Positions 1 to 11,013 are shown, counted from the first letter of the stretch. The stretch: DNA of 64,000 bases from Selaginella moellendorffii (GCF_000143415.4 NW_003314275.1:443577-507576); one strand, 5' to 3'. Notes: generated by a model not told the origin, from the letters alone. Translations and numbers: made by a program.

Positions 1-1
1 G

Positions 2-357
2 GGCGAACCAAGGACTATAGAGTTTGTTCAAGGTAGCCAAAGCACCGATAAGGTACTTCGACAAGCCAGAGTCGAAGTAGGGACTTGGAAAGTAGACATG
101 GATTTCACCATGTTAGACATGGCGGGATTTGACGTGATCTTCGGGATGGATTGGTTCAATCGGTTCGTGGTAGCCCTGCATGGACAAGGTAGGAACCTTG
201 TGGTACTAGCGAATGCTCAAGGAAGAAGATCCAGGGTGGAGGCCCAAGATCTAAATGTAGGGCAATGCAAAGCCAAAGATTCGTGCCTAAACCTAGTGTC
301 CACGAGAGGACAACTCACTAAAGGGACAAATGCTGCATTTTTGTGCTTACTCTCGGT
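2..357 (+). pseudogene. Ty3 pol fragment: C-terminal part of the aspartic protease (element E)
   Basis: The frame is open from base 2. Residues around DVIFGMDWF match the conserved end of Ty3/Gypsy retropepsins (the usual VILGMDWL strand). The catalytic DTG would lie upstream of the window. The frame runs into T1 at 358; after the target duplication CGGT it resumes at 12,649 in the same frame as the RT linker. The ORF that carries on into T1 to 403 is only read-through of the transposon end. Confidence 0.85.
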
Positions 358-381
358 AAGCTCTATTTTGTTAAAGTGGGA
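358..381 (+). repeat. Left terminal inverted repeat of T1
   Basis: This 24-bp repeat begins AAGCTCTATTT and is the reverse complement of 12,621-12,644 with one T/C difference. The target duplication CGGT (354-357) lies immediately to its left. The next bases contain a small GTGGGA...TCCCAC hairpin. Confidence 0.92.
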
Positions 382-763
382 ATTGTCATTATCCCACTTG
401 TAAAATAAGGTTTCCAAACCTTTATATAGTATATAAATATAACAAAATTCAACTGCATTGAGGCACATGCCATTTTATTTTAAACAAGGAAATGTCTACT
501 CAATCACTTCTCCTCCCCCTGCCACTGCTTCACCTCTCTCTTCTCCTTGTCATCGTCGTCCAATTTCTTTCCATCCTTTTAATATTGGCTCAGTTGCTCC
601 GAGTCTAGATGGAGCCCAAGTCCCCATTCAATCTTTACTTTCCCCTTATTAATAAAACAACTTCGTAGACTTCCAATAACATGCTGTAACACTTCTAGTA
701 TAATACAATGGCATGGAACCCCATGCCATAATAAGTTACATTTTTAAATAAATACATGCCATC

Positions 764-2959
764 TCAGACTGTTATTTTTTGCCTCCAACGCCTATACAAT
801 AATCTTGGAATTTCATCACTCTCCACACTATCAGGATTTAAACCCAATAGTAATGCCATCTCTTCTCTAATACGTCCACGCTCATGTTCAGTGGTCGAAG
901 AACCCATCCGGTTGAGCAGATTATGGAGATGCGGATAGTGCTTGGCTAGACAATATACATACCATAAATGATGACTGGTGTCTGTCCGATCAAATGGCTT
1001 CTGATATACCGTTCCATCTGCCATTTGGTTGATTTCTACAGCCACCTCCTGGACTGGCCGGTTCTCTATCACCATCGCTCCAAGCCGTTTTGCAAGGTCC
1101 CCCAGAACATACAGTTTCTTCTCCCTAGTTTCTATACTGCAAGAGATGGGGTGCACTGCATATGTGTGCGTGTTCGCAATCCTCCTGCGTTAGGAGAAAG
1201 TCAAATGGTAATATTGCTCGCGTCTGATCGTGCATCATCTGTAGCAACGTTAATGCATTGTGGCGCATCATGGATGTCCAAACTCCCAATTGCAAATTGA
1301 ACCCGGCCCTCTGTTTTAAGTATCGCATGGTCATTATTAGATCCCGCAGTTTCTCCCGTGTGATTAATGTGAATCTGTCTCTTTTGACCAACTTGCGACT
1401 GTAGGCTTTGGAGGGTGCAGTGACATTCGAGGACGAGCCACGCTCATGGGAGAAAAGGACACTGTTTAGATCAAAAACGATATAGTACCTTCGCTGTGAC
1501 TCTGAAATGAAATGCGTCAGCATAAAAAATGGTACAAGTCAATTTTACCATCTACAATATTAGTGAATGGTGCTCCCAATGGTCGTTGAGAGGGTTTTGG
1601 TCGAGGAAACGTGAAGGGCGGAAATACTCTCCTCTGCAATGTGGGGTCAATCGCATCCGATGGCGTGTGGGCACATGCCATTTCAGCTGTAGAATCTGGT
1701 ACAACTGGCTCAACAGTGGCATGGGGTGGTTCTGATGGCGTGTGATCACACGCCATTTCAGCTGGTGCCTCCGTTGGCAAAGTGGACATGACCGAACAGG
1801 CAGCAGGGGCGGTGTAGGGAGGTTCCAACGGCGCGTAGTCAGACGATTGGGCACACGTTGAGTCCGTTGGAAATGAGGATACGACCAGCTTGGCGGCTGG
1901 GGCGGCCTCATGCGGGTCCAATGGCGCCTGGTCACCGTCAGTTGGATACGTGGACAAGATTGACTCAGTGGTATGGGCAGCATCAAGTGGAGCGTGGTCA
2001 GCTTGCTTGGCGTTGATATGGATAGTAGCCTCCACCAGCTCTGATGACTCTTGCAGGCAAGTAGAGTCCACTGGCGGATCCATATGCATGTCCAAATATC
2101 TCCCTTCAATTGAGATGGTATCCTCCCTACTGGCTACTAAAAACAAACTCATTAGCACATTGAATCGACTATACTGTATTTACCATCAACTGCTATTGAG
2201 GAACTAGGACCAATATCACTTGGGCGCACTGCTGATTCTGAAGGATTGGACATACGTTTCGACCCTTGCTTGGCACTATCCTTCCTCGACACTAAAGGCT
2301 AGAGTTTGTATCTTAATTCAACTGAATAATCTCTACTTACCATTTGCTTTGCGACCTACATGGACAATGTTAGAAATGGTAAAAGGTTAGGAATGGATGT
2401 ACTATTATTTACCTGATGGTTTGTCTTGTATAACCTTCCTCCGCTGCTCTTTGGCCACCTCAGGCTGGCCATTGTTGTCATCATCGTTGTCGTCGTTATT
2501 GTGATCGTCACCATTGTGAGGACCATCCAAGTCCTCTTCGTCCTCCTCTTCTTCGTCCTCCTCTTCTTTGTCCTCCTCTTCGTCCTTCTGCTCTTCCTGC
2601 TCATTAACTTTCTCTGGCTCCTCATCCCCCTCCTGCATTTCTTCCATAGGCTGCTCAGGCTGGATGGCTTGTTCTTCCAAGACCATCTTGGGAAAATCAT
2701 CTGGCCGAGTCTCCATCTCAAAATACAAGACATCCATAGCCTGTTTTAGTGCATGACCTAGGACCATATCCTCACCCGACTGTCTTAACATGGTTTCTGC
2801 ACGTTCTTGCACCCTTCGAAGACGACGAGATGAGAAAAACGTGGCCCTGACTTGAAAAGCATCCCTCATCCATTGTACCTCTGCATTGAGATTGGGGAAG
2901 GGGAGTCCGCCATAGGAATCTGAGTCAGGAGGTGGTGACCGCAAGGCATTACCTATCAT
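764..2959 (-). pseudogene. FCP1/NIF-like HAD phosphatase gene with acidic and repeat-rich N-terminus
   Basis: This is a spliced minus-strand gene. Phase-consistent exons are 2413-2959 (from an ATG at 2959), a 15-nt microexon 2341-2355, 2184-2291, 1549-2136 and about 1150-1501, with GT-AG introns of 47-57 nt. The first exon encodes a long E/D-rich tract. Exon 1549-2136 encodes imperfect repeats of about 33 residues around HAPLD/HTPSE. The C-terminal part has YYIVFDLNSVLF, the FCP1/NIF motif I (DxDx[T/V]) with Asn at the second Asp, followed by LGVWTSMMRHN and KKLYVLGDLAKR. In the HAD family this domain removes phosphate from proteins such as the RNA polymerase II tail; the Asn suggests weak or no catalysis here. 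The frame changes near 1,140-1,160; I could not tell an intron from a frameshift. It may instead be the 3' part of the gene upstream, because only a TAG at 3,011-3,013 separates them in frame. Confidence 0.65.
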
Positions 2960-3010
2960 CTTTTCGTTGCCCTTCTTCCTTTTTGAATCAAACGCCTCTG
3001 ATCCCGACGA

Positions 3011-5608
3011 CTATCCAACGTGCTTTCGCTTTTTATGACCACTGTCAGTTTGAGCTTGGCTGGTGCTTGCCTGTTTTGCCTTTGAAGAAGTGTCTCCTGC
3101 AAGGAATGGCATAAGACCACACGCCATTGCAAATATAATTTGTACCTCCTTTTTTCCTATTGCTTGTCTGTTTATCCTTCTTCGACGCGCCACCAGTGCG
3201 CTTTTCAGTCCTCGTGTCTGAATATTCACAACGATCTATAATCAAAATGGTGTGAGGCCTCACGTGACCTTACCTTGTGCAGGTTGTGAGCTCGGCCCAA
3301 CATGGGTATCTTCAACAGTAGCTGTTAACGCCGTTTCAGCATCTGGGGGTGGCCACGCTCCTGCATACAGAGCTTGTGAGATAACATTTAAACTTAAAGT
3401 GCGTACTCACCAGGTTCGTAGAGAAGATACTGTTTTTCTTTGGCAGCTGTAATTATATGCTCCATTGAAGTCACCTCTTCAATGGAGTTTGTCACCGCAA
3501 CACACGGGACACCCTTGAGTAGTGCGGCTCAAAAGAATAGTCCACCGCAGTTGTACTCGACAACGCATTTGCCCTTGGAGTCGGAACCCGCTATTGCGTT
3601 GAAGACCCAGCTGAGCATTTCCCATGCTGCACCTGGAGCTTTCTCTGGATTCGAAAGCTCCATAGCCGTCTTCAGTTCCTTAGGCACGGGTAAATTGACC
3701 TCCCTCAGATCAATTCGATCGGCCTTGTCGAACGAAGCTGGGAAGTCACTCCAGTCCCACTCTGCTGCAGGACCAATAACAAGGGCGAGTGTGAAGATGC
3801 GGACATTCGTCGGTATCTTCTTCTTAGCCATTATCCCATGGATCTCCTGCATCTCCTTGCCTTTCAACCGAGCTCTCAGAGTTGTGCACAAGTCCTCGTA
3901 TGTCACAATATGGCCGGGAGTCATTTTGGTCTTGTTGAAGACTACCTCACCACGTAGAAGAGCATTAGCCACTGTCAGAAGGTCGTCGTCGTCTAGAGAC
4001 GAGAAACGCAATGCGTTGAGCTTCAAATCATTGGGCTTCCGGCCGTCCTCCACACCCATTGAGTTTAGCAACTCCCCGTCATGGTACCTCCTCAGCACAT
4101 CTACCCATTTGTCAAAAACAACTTTTGTCACGAGTAGAATGTTATGGATGCTGAGTGTGTCATTGACCCCCAGTGTTTTCGAGAGAAAACTCGAGAATTC
4201 CTGCAATGGAAATGGCGTGAGGCCACATGCTATGCCACATGCAAGGAGGCTTACCTGCCAGGCGCTAGTTGCTAGTGCACGTCCTTGTCCTGGTTTTTGT
4301 GGCTTCTTTAGTTGAACCCAGAGCTTCCGTGTTCGTGCCAATGTCTCGTGCAGACCCGATTTGTAGCACGTTTCTTGCTTGACATTCTGCGCGTGGGAGA
4401 TGGATATGATAGATCGGAGGGGCGAGTTGCCTTTTATTAGGCGGACAACTCTTGTCTTGAAGACTTTCTTCACCTCCTCGCCCACCATAATATCCACAAC
4501 TATCTCTTGCATCGCCAAGCTAGAATGCTGCCCGGAGACGGCATAGAACCGGATATTCTGATCGTCCAACACCTTCCTATTGATCAAGTCTGGAAACCTC
4601 GTCTCGCCCTTCATTGTTCGGTAGTAGGGGATCACGTTTGCGATGTCGGGTGTTACTGGACTTGCCAGCATCTTCTGCTTCAGTTTCTCCACCCACTCAT
4701 CAGATACTAGCCTGTGGTTGTATTTGCTTTGGATGTCGATACGGCTCACGTCGATTATATATACTTTGTTGGAATAGTAACAAGTACTATTATCTGCGAC
4801 GATTTTTGCTGCCTCTTCTTGCTCTTTCTGCTCTTTGCAGCTCTTCTTTTTTGTGGGTGTAGTGTTCAAACCCGAGGCAATGGCATCACCGAGTAGCTTC
4901 TTTTTTGGACCAGGAGAGTCGGACGTCGGCTTGAGCTTGACCACCCTTTTTTGCTTCGGGGTAGTTTCCAGATCGACCCCCTTCCCCTTCGCTTCGTGAA
5001 CTGGAGGCACTCTCAACGGCTCAATGTTGGAATATAGTTTTTGAACATCGCCGTAGGTGAGGTCCGTGGATTCCATGTGATCTTCATAGACCCGCAGCGT
5101 CTTTGAAATTGTAGGCCTCCTGGACAACCTCTCCCTAGCTCCCTCTAGGAATTCCTCATAGCCGTTGCCCCCCTCCGGGAAGCCACTAGGATGTGCAAGG
5201 TGGATCTTGAAGGCAGACGTTGTCTCTACCACAAGTGCCAGTCCATATTCTTGCATGGAACTGCATGGAGTGTCTGTCACTTGGATGAGGATCCCCATGC
5301 ATTCTTTTCTCCCACCATCTGTGTTGTACAGCCTTAGATCCTCGCCTTCCATTCTGAAAGTCCAACTGGTGAGCTCCTCCCCCTTCTCTGCATCCACATT
5401 GACAGTGGCTGGAAGAAGAACGCAATTCCTCGCCTGTTCAGAAATGCACAACAATTAGAGCTGACAGATGAAAAGCTAGCAACTGGAAATAACGTGAGGC
5501 CACACGCCATTCACCACTGCATCAGATGTCTTGAGGTTGCATCCTAAGATGGCGTGAGGCTACACGCCATCTGTAACCGGACTGCACTCGAGAGCCCAAT
5601 CGGTGCAT
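3011..5608 (-). pseudogene. ParB/Srx-like domain plus degenerate DNA-methyltransferase-like protein (T1)
   Basis: Exons 5578-5608 (ATG at 5608), 5515-5543, 4255-5433, 3411-4200, 3274-3360, 3146-3235 and 3011-3096 join into 764 codons with all phases matching. The middle contains VYIIDVSRIDIQ...RLVSDEWVEKLKQKM...FYAVSGQHSSLA, the layout of a ParB/Srx N-terminal domain (GxH box near 4,510-4,550). The C-terminal part aligns by eye with the methyltransferase region of the T2 gene at 34,822-38,679: KGKCVVEYNCGG, then AALLKGVPCVAV, corresponds to KGIVLDATVGFG, then AAKETGRAVFAL. The methyltransferase motifs are degenerate, and an in-frame TGA (3,529-3,531) falls inside them. The protein ends in a K/R-rich, NLS-like tail (HKKRKHVG). 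It is transcribed away from the transposase. Six of its seven introns contain the T1 palindrome. Confidence 0.68.
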
Positions 5609-5672
5609 GCCAATGTTGCTACTGAATGGCATGTGGCCTCATGCCATTTTCTACTTGGCCTAAAAGACATAC
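3097..5672 (-). other. Set of palindrome-bearing microintrons in the T1 ParB-like gene
   Basis: GT-AG introns at 5622-5672 (51 nt), 5544-5577 (34 nt), 5434-5514 (81 nt), 4201-4254 (54 nt), 3236-3273 (38 nt) and 3097-3145 (49 nt) each hold one copy of the 22-bp palindrome. It usually sits directly upstream of the 3' splice site (GCCATTCAG, GCCATCTTAG, GCCATTTCCATTGCAG). In the 81-nt intron it abuts the donor. Removing each one keeps the codon phase. The 54-nt intron is also open if retained. The neighbouring intron 3361-3410 (50 nt) lacks the palindrome. Confidence 0.75.
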
Positions 5673-6085
5673 CATTTGAAGCCGATTGGAGGCCGTGACA
5701 ATCGAGGCTGGAGTCGCTGACGAATGTGCACTGTGTGTGCAGCGGATCGTAGCAGCAAAGCTACTCTGCCAGTTACAGTTGGAGAGTGGCGCTGAAATCT
5801 CCCGGGACGCCAAGTGGGCTGCGTGTGGGTGGCGGAGTGGGCGGCGGAGTTGGCGGCGAAGTTACAAACTGGGTGTGTCTTGAAGTGGACGCCGATGCAC
5901 ACGAGTGCGATGCAAGCGCGATGCGAGCGCGAGTGTGATGCAAGCGCGAGTGGACGCCGATGCACACGAGAAACCTGTAGAGAAGGTAGATGAGCGCGAA
6001 TGAGAGCATGATCGCGAGTGGGAGCGCGATGCGAGCGCGAGTGTGCGAGCGCGAGTACGAAGCAAAATGCAAAACCTAACCTCAC
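5673..6085 (-). other. 5' region of the ParB-like gene with GCGCGAGTG-type tandem repeats
   Basis: Upstream of the first intron the minus strand stays open, but I see no clear ATG in phase. It contains tandem-like repeats at about 5,884-6,060 built from units such as GATGCAAGCGCGAGTG and GGACGCCGATGCACACGAG. This is probably 5' UTR or promoter rather than protein, and the RSHR-rich translation reflects the repeats. Confidence 0.5.
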
Positions 6086-8187
6086 ACGCGCGAAATGTCA
6101 CGACGGTTGGTAATCCCGCCACGTCATCATTCCTCGGACTTGGGCGCCACCATTAATTTTTGGATCGCCGCGCGCATGCATGCACGTGAAATCCAAAAGA
6201 AATCCGCAACGTCATCATTCCTCGGACTGCATGCACGCGAAATCCAAAAAAAAGATCATGATTGGGATATCATTTAATACCCTCGCTATATTTATACCAT
6301 GCATGATTGGATATTCCAAAGCATCTTGTATTTCCAAAAATGCCAGATGTTCAGCTACTCAGTTTGAAATTTGTCAGAGGAATTTTAAGATCTAGTTTGT
6401 CAGAGGATTTGATGTGACGTTCAAGCGTGTGGGCTCATGCAATTTTGATCCCAAAAAATGCACCAAAAAATGCTCGGCGTCATCTGGCGTTATCTCTTGA
6501 ATAGCGTGGGGCCGCATGCCATTTTAAGGGGCACATAGGAGTATATTCCTAGAATATTCTGATACACGTGAGATTTTTTTGAGTTTTCTGGAGATCCAAC
6601 CGTTAGATCGCAACTAGATTTTACAGAATGGTATACAATGTCTTTCTTGATGACTCTGCAAAGAAGCATCTCGATCGGACACCACATGAGACCACACGAG
6701 CCTTACAATGTTTCAGAGGCATTTGCCATAGATCCGACCGTTATTTTGCCCCAAGATTTTACAGTTTGGTGTGCATTGACCTTTCCATTGACACTGCAAA
6801 GGGACATCACAATCAGATGCGGGATCACAAGAAACTAACTTCAGTAACTCTGGTTTCACCAAGATCTACATAAGGAGTTATGAAATGAAAGGACCCTCTC
6901 TATTGAAATGTGTTTATGGTCCTAGGGGCATTGTGACATATCAAAGGATTTTGCATCAAGTTCTGTATTTGCATGTTTATCAAGCTACTGAATTGCTAAA
7001 CCCTAAACCCTAAACATGTGGCAAATGCTGCGTGAAGAAAGATGCCCTTTCTGGGCAAATGCTGTAAGAGGCAGATGCTGAGCAGATGTATCTCAGGCTA
7101 GCGAAGGGGACAAACAAAAGCTAGCTATAAACATGATGGGATGCAAATAGATTACTAGGCTGGTCCCGCGAAAATCAAAAACCATAATTGAAAACATTGA
7201 AAATGCAAAAAGAAAGGTTTATAATATTTTTGAATTTTAAGCAACCAAAGGAATGTAAGTAGGGCATGTGTTTGTAAGTTTAAAAATGCCTCAACCACTT
7301 AAATTCCCAAGTAAATAAAGCTGTTTCTATTTTTGGTACAGGTAAACTTTATAGCGTGTGGGCTTATGCAATTTTGAACCCAAAAATGCACCAAAAAATG
7401 CTCGACTAGCATTATTCTTTGAATGGCGTGTGGCCTTATATTGCCATAAATGGACGTACACACACAGCATAATTATTCCTTTACACGGCGAATAATCTTG
7501 GCGCGGATCGCTGACATGGCATGGCAAAGTTCGAATCACTGACATGGCACAGCTGGATCGAGGCAAGGACATGATGTGACAAAGTTCAACGTCCGACAGC
7601 AAAGTCTAGAAGCTACTCAGTTTGAAATTTGTCAGAGGAATCATAAGATCTGGTTTGTCAGAGGATTTGATGTGACGTTCAAGCGTGTGTTATTTTTGAA
7701 TTCTCGAACTCATTCCTAGGTCTATCATTTTTGTGCACCGTGTTCTTGGTTCCGCTGAGCGCAGTGAGCGCTGCTTGTGTAAGCAGCGTTGTGAGCTGTG
7801 GTTTATGCGTCTACGAGCGGTTGCGGCATTGCGAGCGGTAGTTTATGCGAGTGGCAGTTTGTGCGAGCGGCGCTACGAGCAGTTGCGGTGGTGCGAGCGG
7901 CGCTACAGTACCACTAATGGTATGAGGGCTCATGCCATCTTGGGGCTTGCAAGTTCATCACTAGCATATTGCCAATAGTTTCTTTACCTGCCTGTAGCTG
8001 TGTGTTTATCAAGATGGCATGAGGGCTCATGCCAATTTTGTGAATGCGAAATTTCACGTGGGTGTCAATAGCATGTTTGAATAATGGCATGTGGCCTCAT
8101 GCTATTGAGGTTGTTTAGTATGTTATGATTTAGGCCATTCTCCAATCATTTTTTGTATGGTCTTAACTTCTTTTCTGCACTTTCAGA
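6086..8187. promoter_or_regulatory. 2.1-kb divergent spacer between the two T1 genes
   Basis: I see no credible gene here. It holds seven copies of the T1 palindrome, a telomere-like tract and several internal duplications. 6,344-6,442 recurs in part at 7,608-7,690, and 6,436-6,475 recurs at 7,366-7,405. A diverged 80-bp pair lies at 6,599-6,680 and 6,738-6,820. The motif around ATCATTCCTCGGACT occurs at 6,122 and 6,213. As the spacer between divergent genes it should contain both promoters, but I cannot place a TATA box with confidence. Confidence 0.55.
6996..7015 (+). repeat. Interstitial telomere-like tract (CCCTAAA)n
   Basis: About three units of CCCTAAA lie inside the T1 spacer. This is the plant-type telomere sequence. 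Similar short tracts occur at 55,911-55,930 and 56,641-56,655. Confidence 0.8.
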
Positions 8188-11013
8188 ATGGCCTCCGCAA
8201 GTGCGACGCATGTTCCCTCCGTGGATCTTAAGAACCGTGCTACATGGATTCAGGCAAAGGTGTTTCTAAACAACCCCGAGGGGGAGGTGGTAGCTGAGGG
8301 CTTAGCCACAGTTGTCGATCCAAGAGATGCGGTTGCTAATCAAGAATTGGGCTGGGATGATATTGGAGTTGCGATTTTAGAGGTTGTTGACACAGAAGAA
8401 AACAGTCTGACTATTGGAAGCATTGTGTGGTGGAAATTGAGGCACTTAGTGTTTGAGAATGTGAAGGATTCACAATCAAACACCACTACAACTGATGACA
8501 GAACATCTCTTCATGGGAAAAGAAAGTACACATTCCTAAAGCGCAGCCAAAGGGATCTAAGCAACGAACCGAAAAGGCAGAAAATGGGGATAGAGGTTCG
8601 AATGGTCTCGACAGTTGCTTGTTGCAAGAGGAGGTGCTGTCAACATGCTGATTGGGATGCTATTGAAGAGGAGAGAGCAAGATACAAGACATTGTCCTGG
8701 AAGGTAGCTCGCAATTTTGTGTATGAGGCATTACGGTCATCTGTTGATGCTTCAAAACATCAGGTGGGGGGCATGGTCTTCCAGAGGGGTTTGGTCTGCA
8801 TGAAGGCATGGAGAATCATTTATGGAGTCCCTCGAACCACATTCTACAGAATCAAAACTGAGTTCGAGGAACAAAGGGTTCAACAGGCAGTCCATGGGAA
8901 TGACGGTACTCACAAAACCAGGGGTCATGTTGTATATGGAGAGGCAATCTTCAAGAGGTTTGTCGAGACATGTAGCGAGCAGCAACCACATAAAACCCGC
9001 CTCTTGGAAGATGGAACACGAGACACCCAACGAGTTCTCCCTTCCATGTATACCAAGGGGGCCATATTGGAAGATGTGAATTGGGAACTCCAGAGTAATG
9101 GCTACAGGAAGCTGAGCCAATCTAGATTTAGTAGATTGTGGAGCAACAGGTTTAGGGATGTGAATATAGGAAAGTACTTCAGCTTTTCAAAGTGTGACAA
9201 GTGCACTGCTATTAAAATGGCTTTGTCGAAGAATTCTTGCATCGCTCAAGAGCGAGAGACGTTGGTTAGAAGGCGGCTCGACCACAACATCGAGCAGAGA
9301 AGCTGCAGGACTGCATATTATCATAACAGGATTCTCTCCATGGAGAGACCTGACTCTTACCTCTGCATCATCCACGACAAAATGAACCAGAAAAAGACGT
9401 GCTTACCTCGACTTAATCCTGCCCCCAAGGCAATCTCTTCATCCATGCAGCTGCCTGTGTCTCTATTTGGCATAATCGCTCATGGGCATGGTGCCCAAAA
9501 CTATGGGAACTTCTTTGTACCTCTATGGGGTGGCGGGGGTGCAAACATGATGATTGCGTCCCTAGCAAAACACTTAAGGTCTCTGCAAAGTGCGCAGACT
9601 GAGTTGAACGGCCAACCCTTGCATAAGGCCCTTGTCGATCGAACCCCATACAGGGTTCAGCTGGAGGAGGAGCAAAGGCTTGCAGTATCGCGTGGGGCCC
9701 CATGCCATCCTAGTGAATATGTTGGCCGTCAGATTGTAGGGTTATCACGTGAGGCCTCATGCCATTCCGACGAGGCTGGTTGCCCGGTGAATGCACAGCC
9801 TCATCCAAACGAAGCAGAATCTCAAGGAAGTTCTTGCGGCCAATATGGCCTTCCACCCCATCTTCTGCTCCAAACAGACAATGCTGGCAGTGAGAACAAA
9901 AACATGTACGTCTTCGCGTACTTGGCGATGCTTGTTGCCAAAGGCATATTTAAAACGGTTACACTTGGCTTTCTCATGGTTGGGCACACTCATGAAGACG
10001 TCGATGCCATGTTCAGTCACCTGGCAGAGTCCCTCTGGCGATCCAATGTCCTCACCCTCCCACAACTCTACGATGAATTCCAAAATTGCATCAAAGGCAC
10101 TGTTGAAGCTGCACTGGTGACAGAGGTTCCAGACTTTAAGGGGTTTGTAAGAGGCTACATCAGGGACGGATCCGAAACGCTGATTGGCCACTCCAAGCCT
10201 CTTCAGTTTCATTTCAGCATGCGTGACGGTGCTCCAGTGATGAGGTACAAGATGAGAGAATGGGACACAGTGTGGCTGCCAGTGGACGGCATTGAACTCT
10301 TCAAAAGAGATCCCATAACTGGGGAACCTATGATTCCTCAGGGTTCCCCACGGCCGATGCACCCGGATGGACTCAAAGACCAGGAAAGTATAGTGGCCGG
10401 GATTAGATAGCATATTGCCTTCTGGAAGAGGGGGTTGGTGTTTGGTGGAGAATCCTATTTTCAGAGGTGCAAGCCTTTGCTCGAATACTGGGAGAAGATT
10501 ATATCTGCTATCCAAAATGGGCCTGTTGTATATGAAGAATTGGAAGAGTCCTTTTGGCCAGAACCCAGAGCACCAGATAGTAGCGGAACAATGTCCTCTG
10601 GAAATGCAGTGACAGATAACGATGTTGAGGATCACTATTGTGGGCCGAGGAACAAGAAGCCGAATTCAGCATTCAATCCAGTATAGGTCTGCAAAGGAAT
10701 GGTTGTGCTTGTCAGACCCAGTAATAAAAAACAAATGATATGGGTGGGGCGCTGCATCACTGATGCAGAGGAGGACATGGAAACTAACTCCTTCAATGTA
10801 ACTGTGGAGTGGTTCAAGCCAAGTTCCGGATATATGAAGGATTGCCTAGAAAAGAGATGGGTGCTGAATCCAAGGGATCCCAGCATGAGCATATCGGTGG
10901 ATAATGTTGTGCATGGTTGGATGCGGAAGCAGAGTGCCACCATCACCTTGCCAGACCATGCAAGAGATGCAGCAAGAGCATTCATAACCCGGGTTCAAGG
11001 TGAGATTCATTAA
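8188..11013 (+). pseudogene. DDE-like transposase of T1 (resembles DUF7869 proteins), with two in-frame TAG codons
   Basis: One frame runs for 942 codons from the ATG at 8,188, broken only by TAG at 10,408-10,410 and TAG at 10,684-10,686. Candidate catalytic acidic residues are IHDKMNQKK (about residue 395), LQTDNAGSENKN (about 562) and GHTHEDVDAMFSHL (about 600). This RNase H-like pattern is seen in the poorly characterised DUF7869 transposase-like family. After the second stop, VVLVRPS...WVGRCI...VTVEWFKP resembles a small beta-barrel reader-like tail often present in such proteins. Two T1 palindromes (9,687-9,708 and 9,744-9,765) are translated as inserts between the first and second acidic motifs. 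A good donor (CAAG then GTGAGA) at about 11,000 suggests more exons downstream. The family name is from memory; the transposase role is inferred from context. Confidence 0.75.

Noticed and set aside
2426-2749. Hydrophobic plus-strand ORF that looks like a membrane protein
   Set aside because: It is the antisense of the E/D-rich exon of the FCP1-like gene; GAG/GAA codons read backwards give Leu and Phe.
3440-4315. 291-residue plus-strand ORF
   Set aside because: It lies opposite the ParB-methyltransferase exons, shows no domain, and crosses the introns of the minus-strand gene.
5660-6085. Arg/Ser/His-rich minus-strand ORF as a real protein N-terminus
   Set aside because: It is mainly tandem repeat DNA without an ATG in phase; more likely 5' UTR or promoter.
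9757-10635. 292-residue minus-strand ORF
   Set aside because: It is the antisense of the transposase gene; the plus frame carries the conserved acidic motifs.
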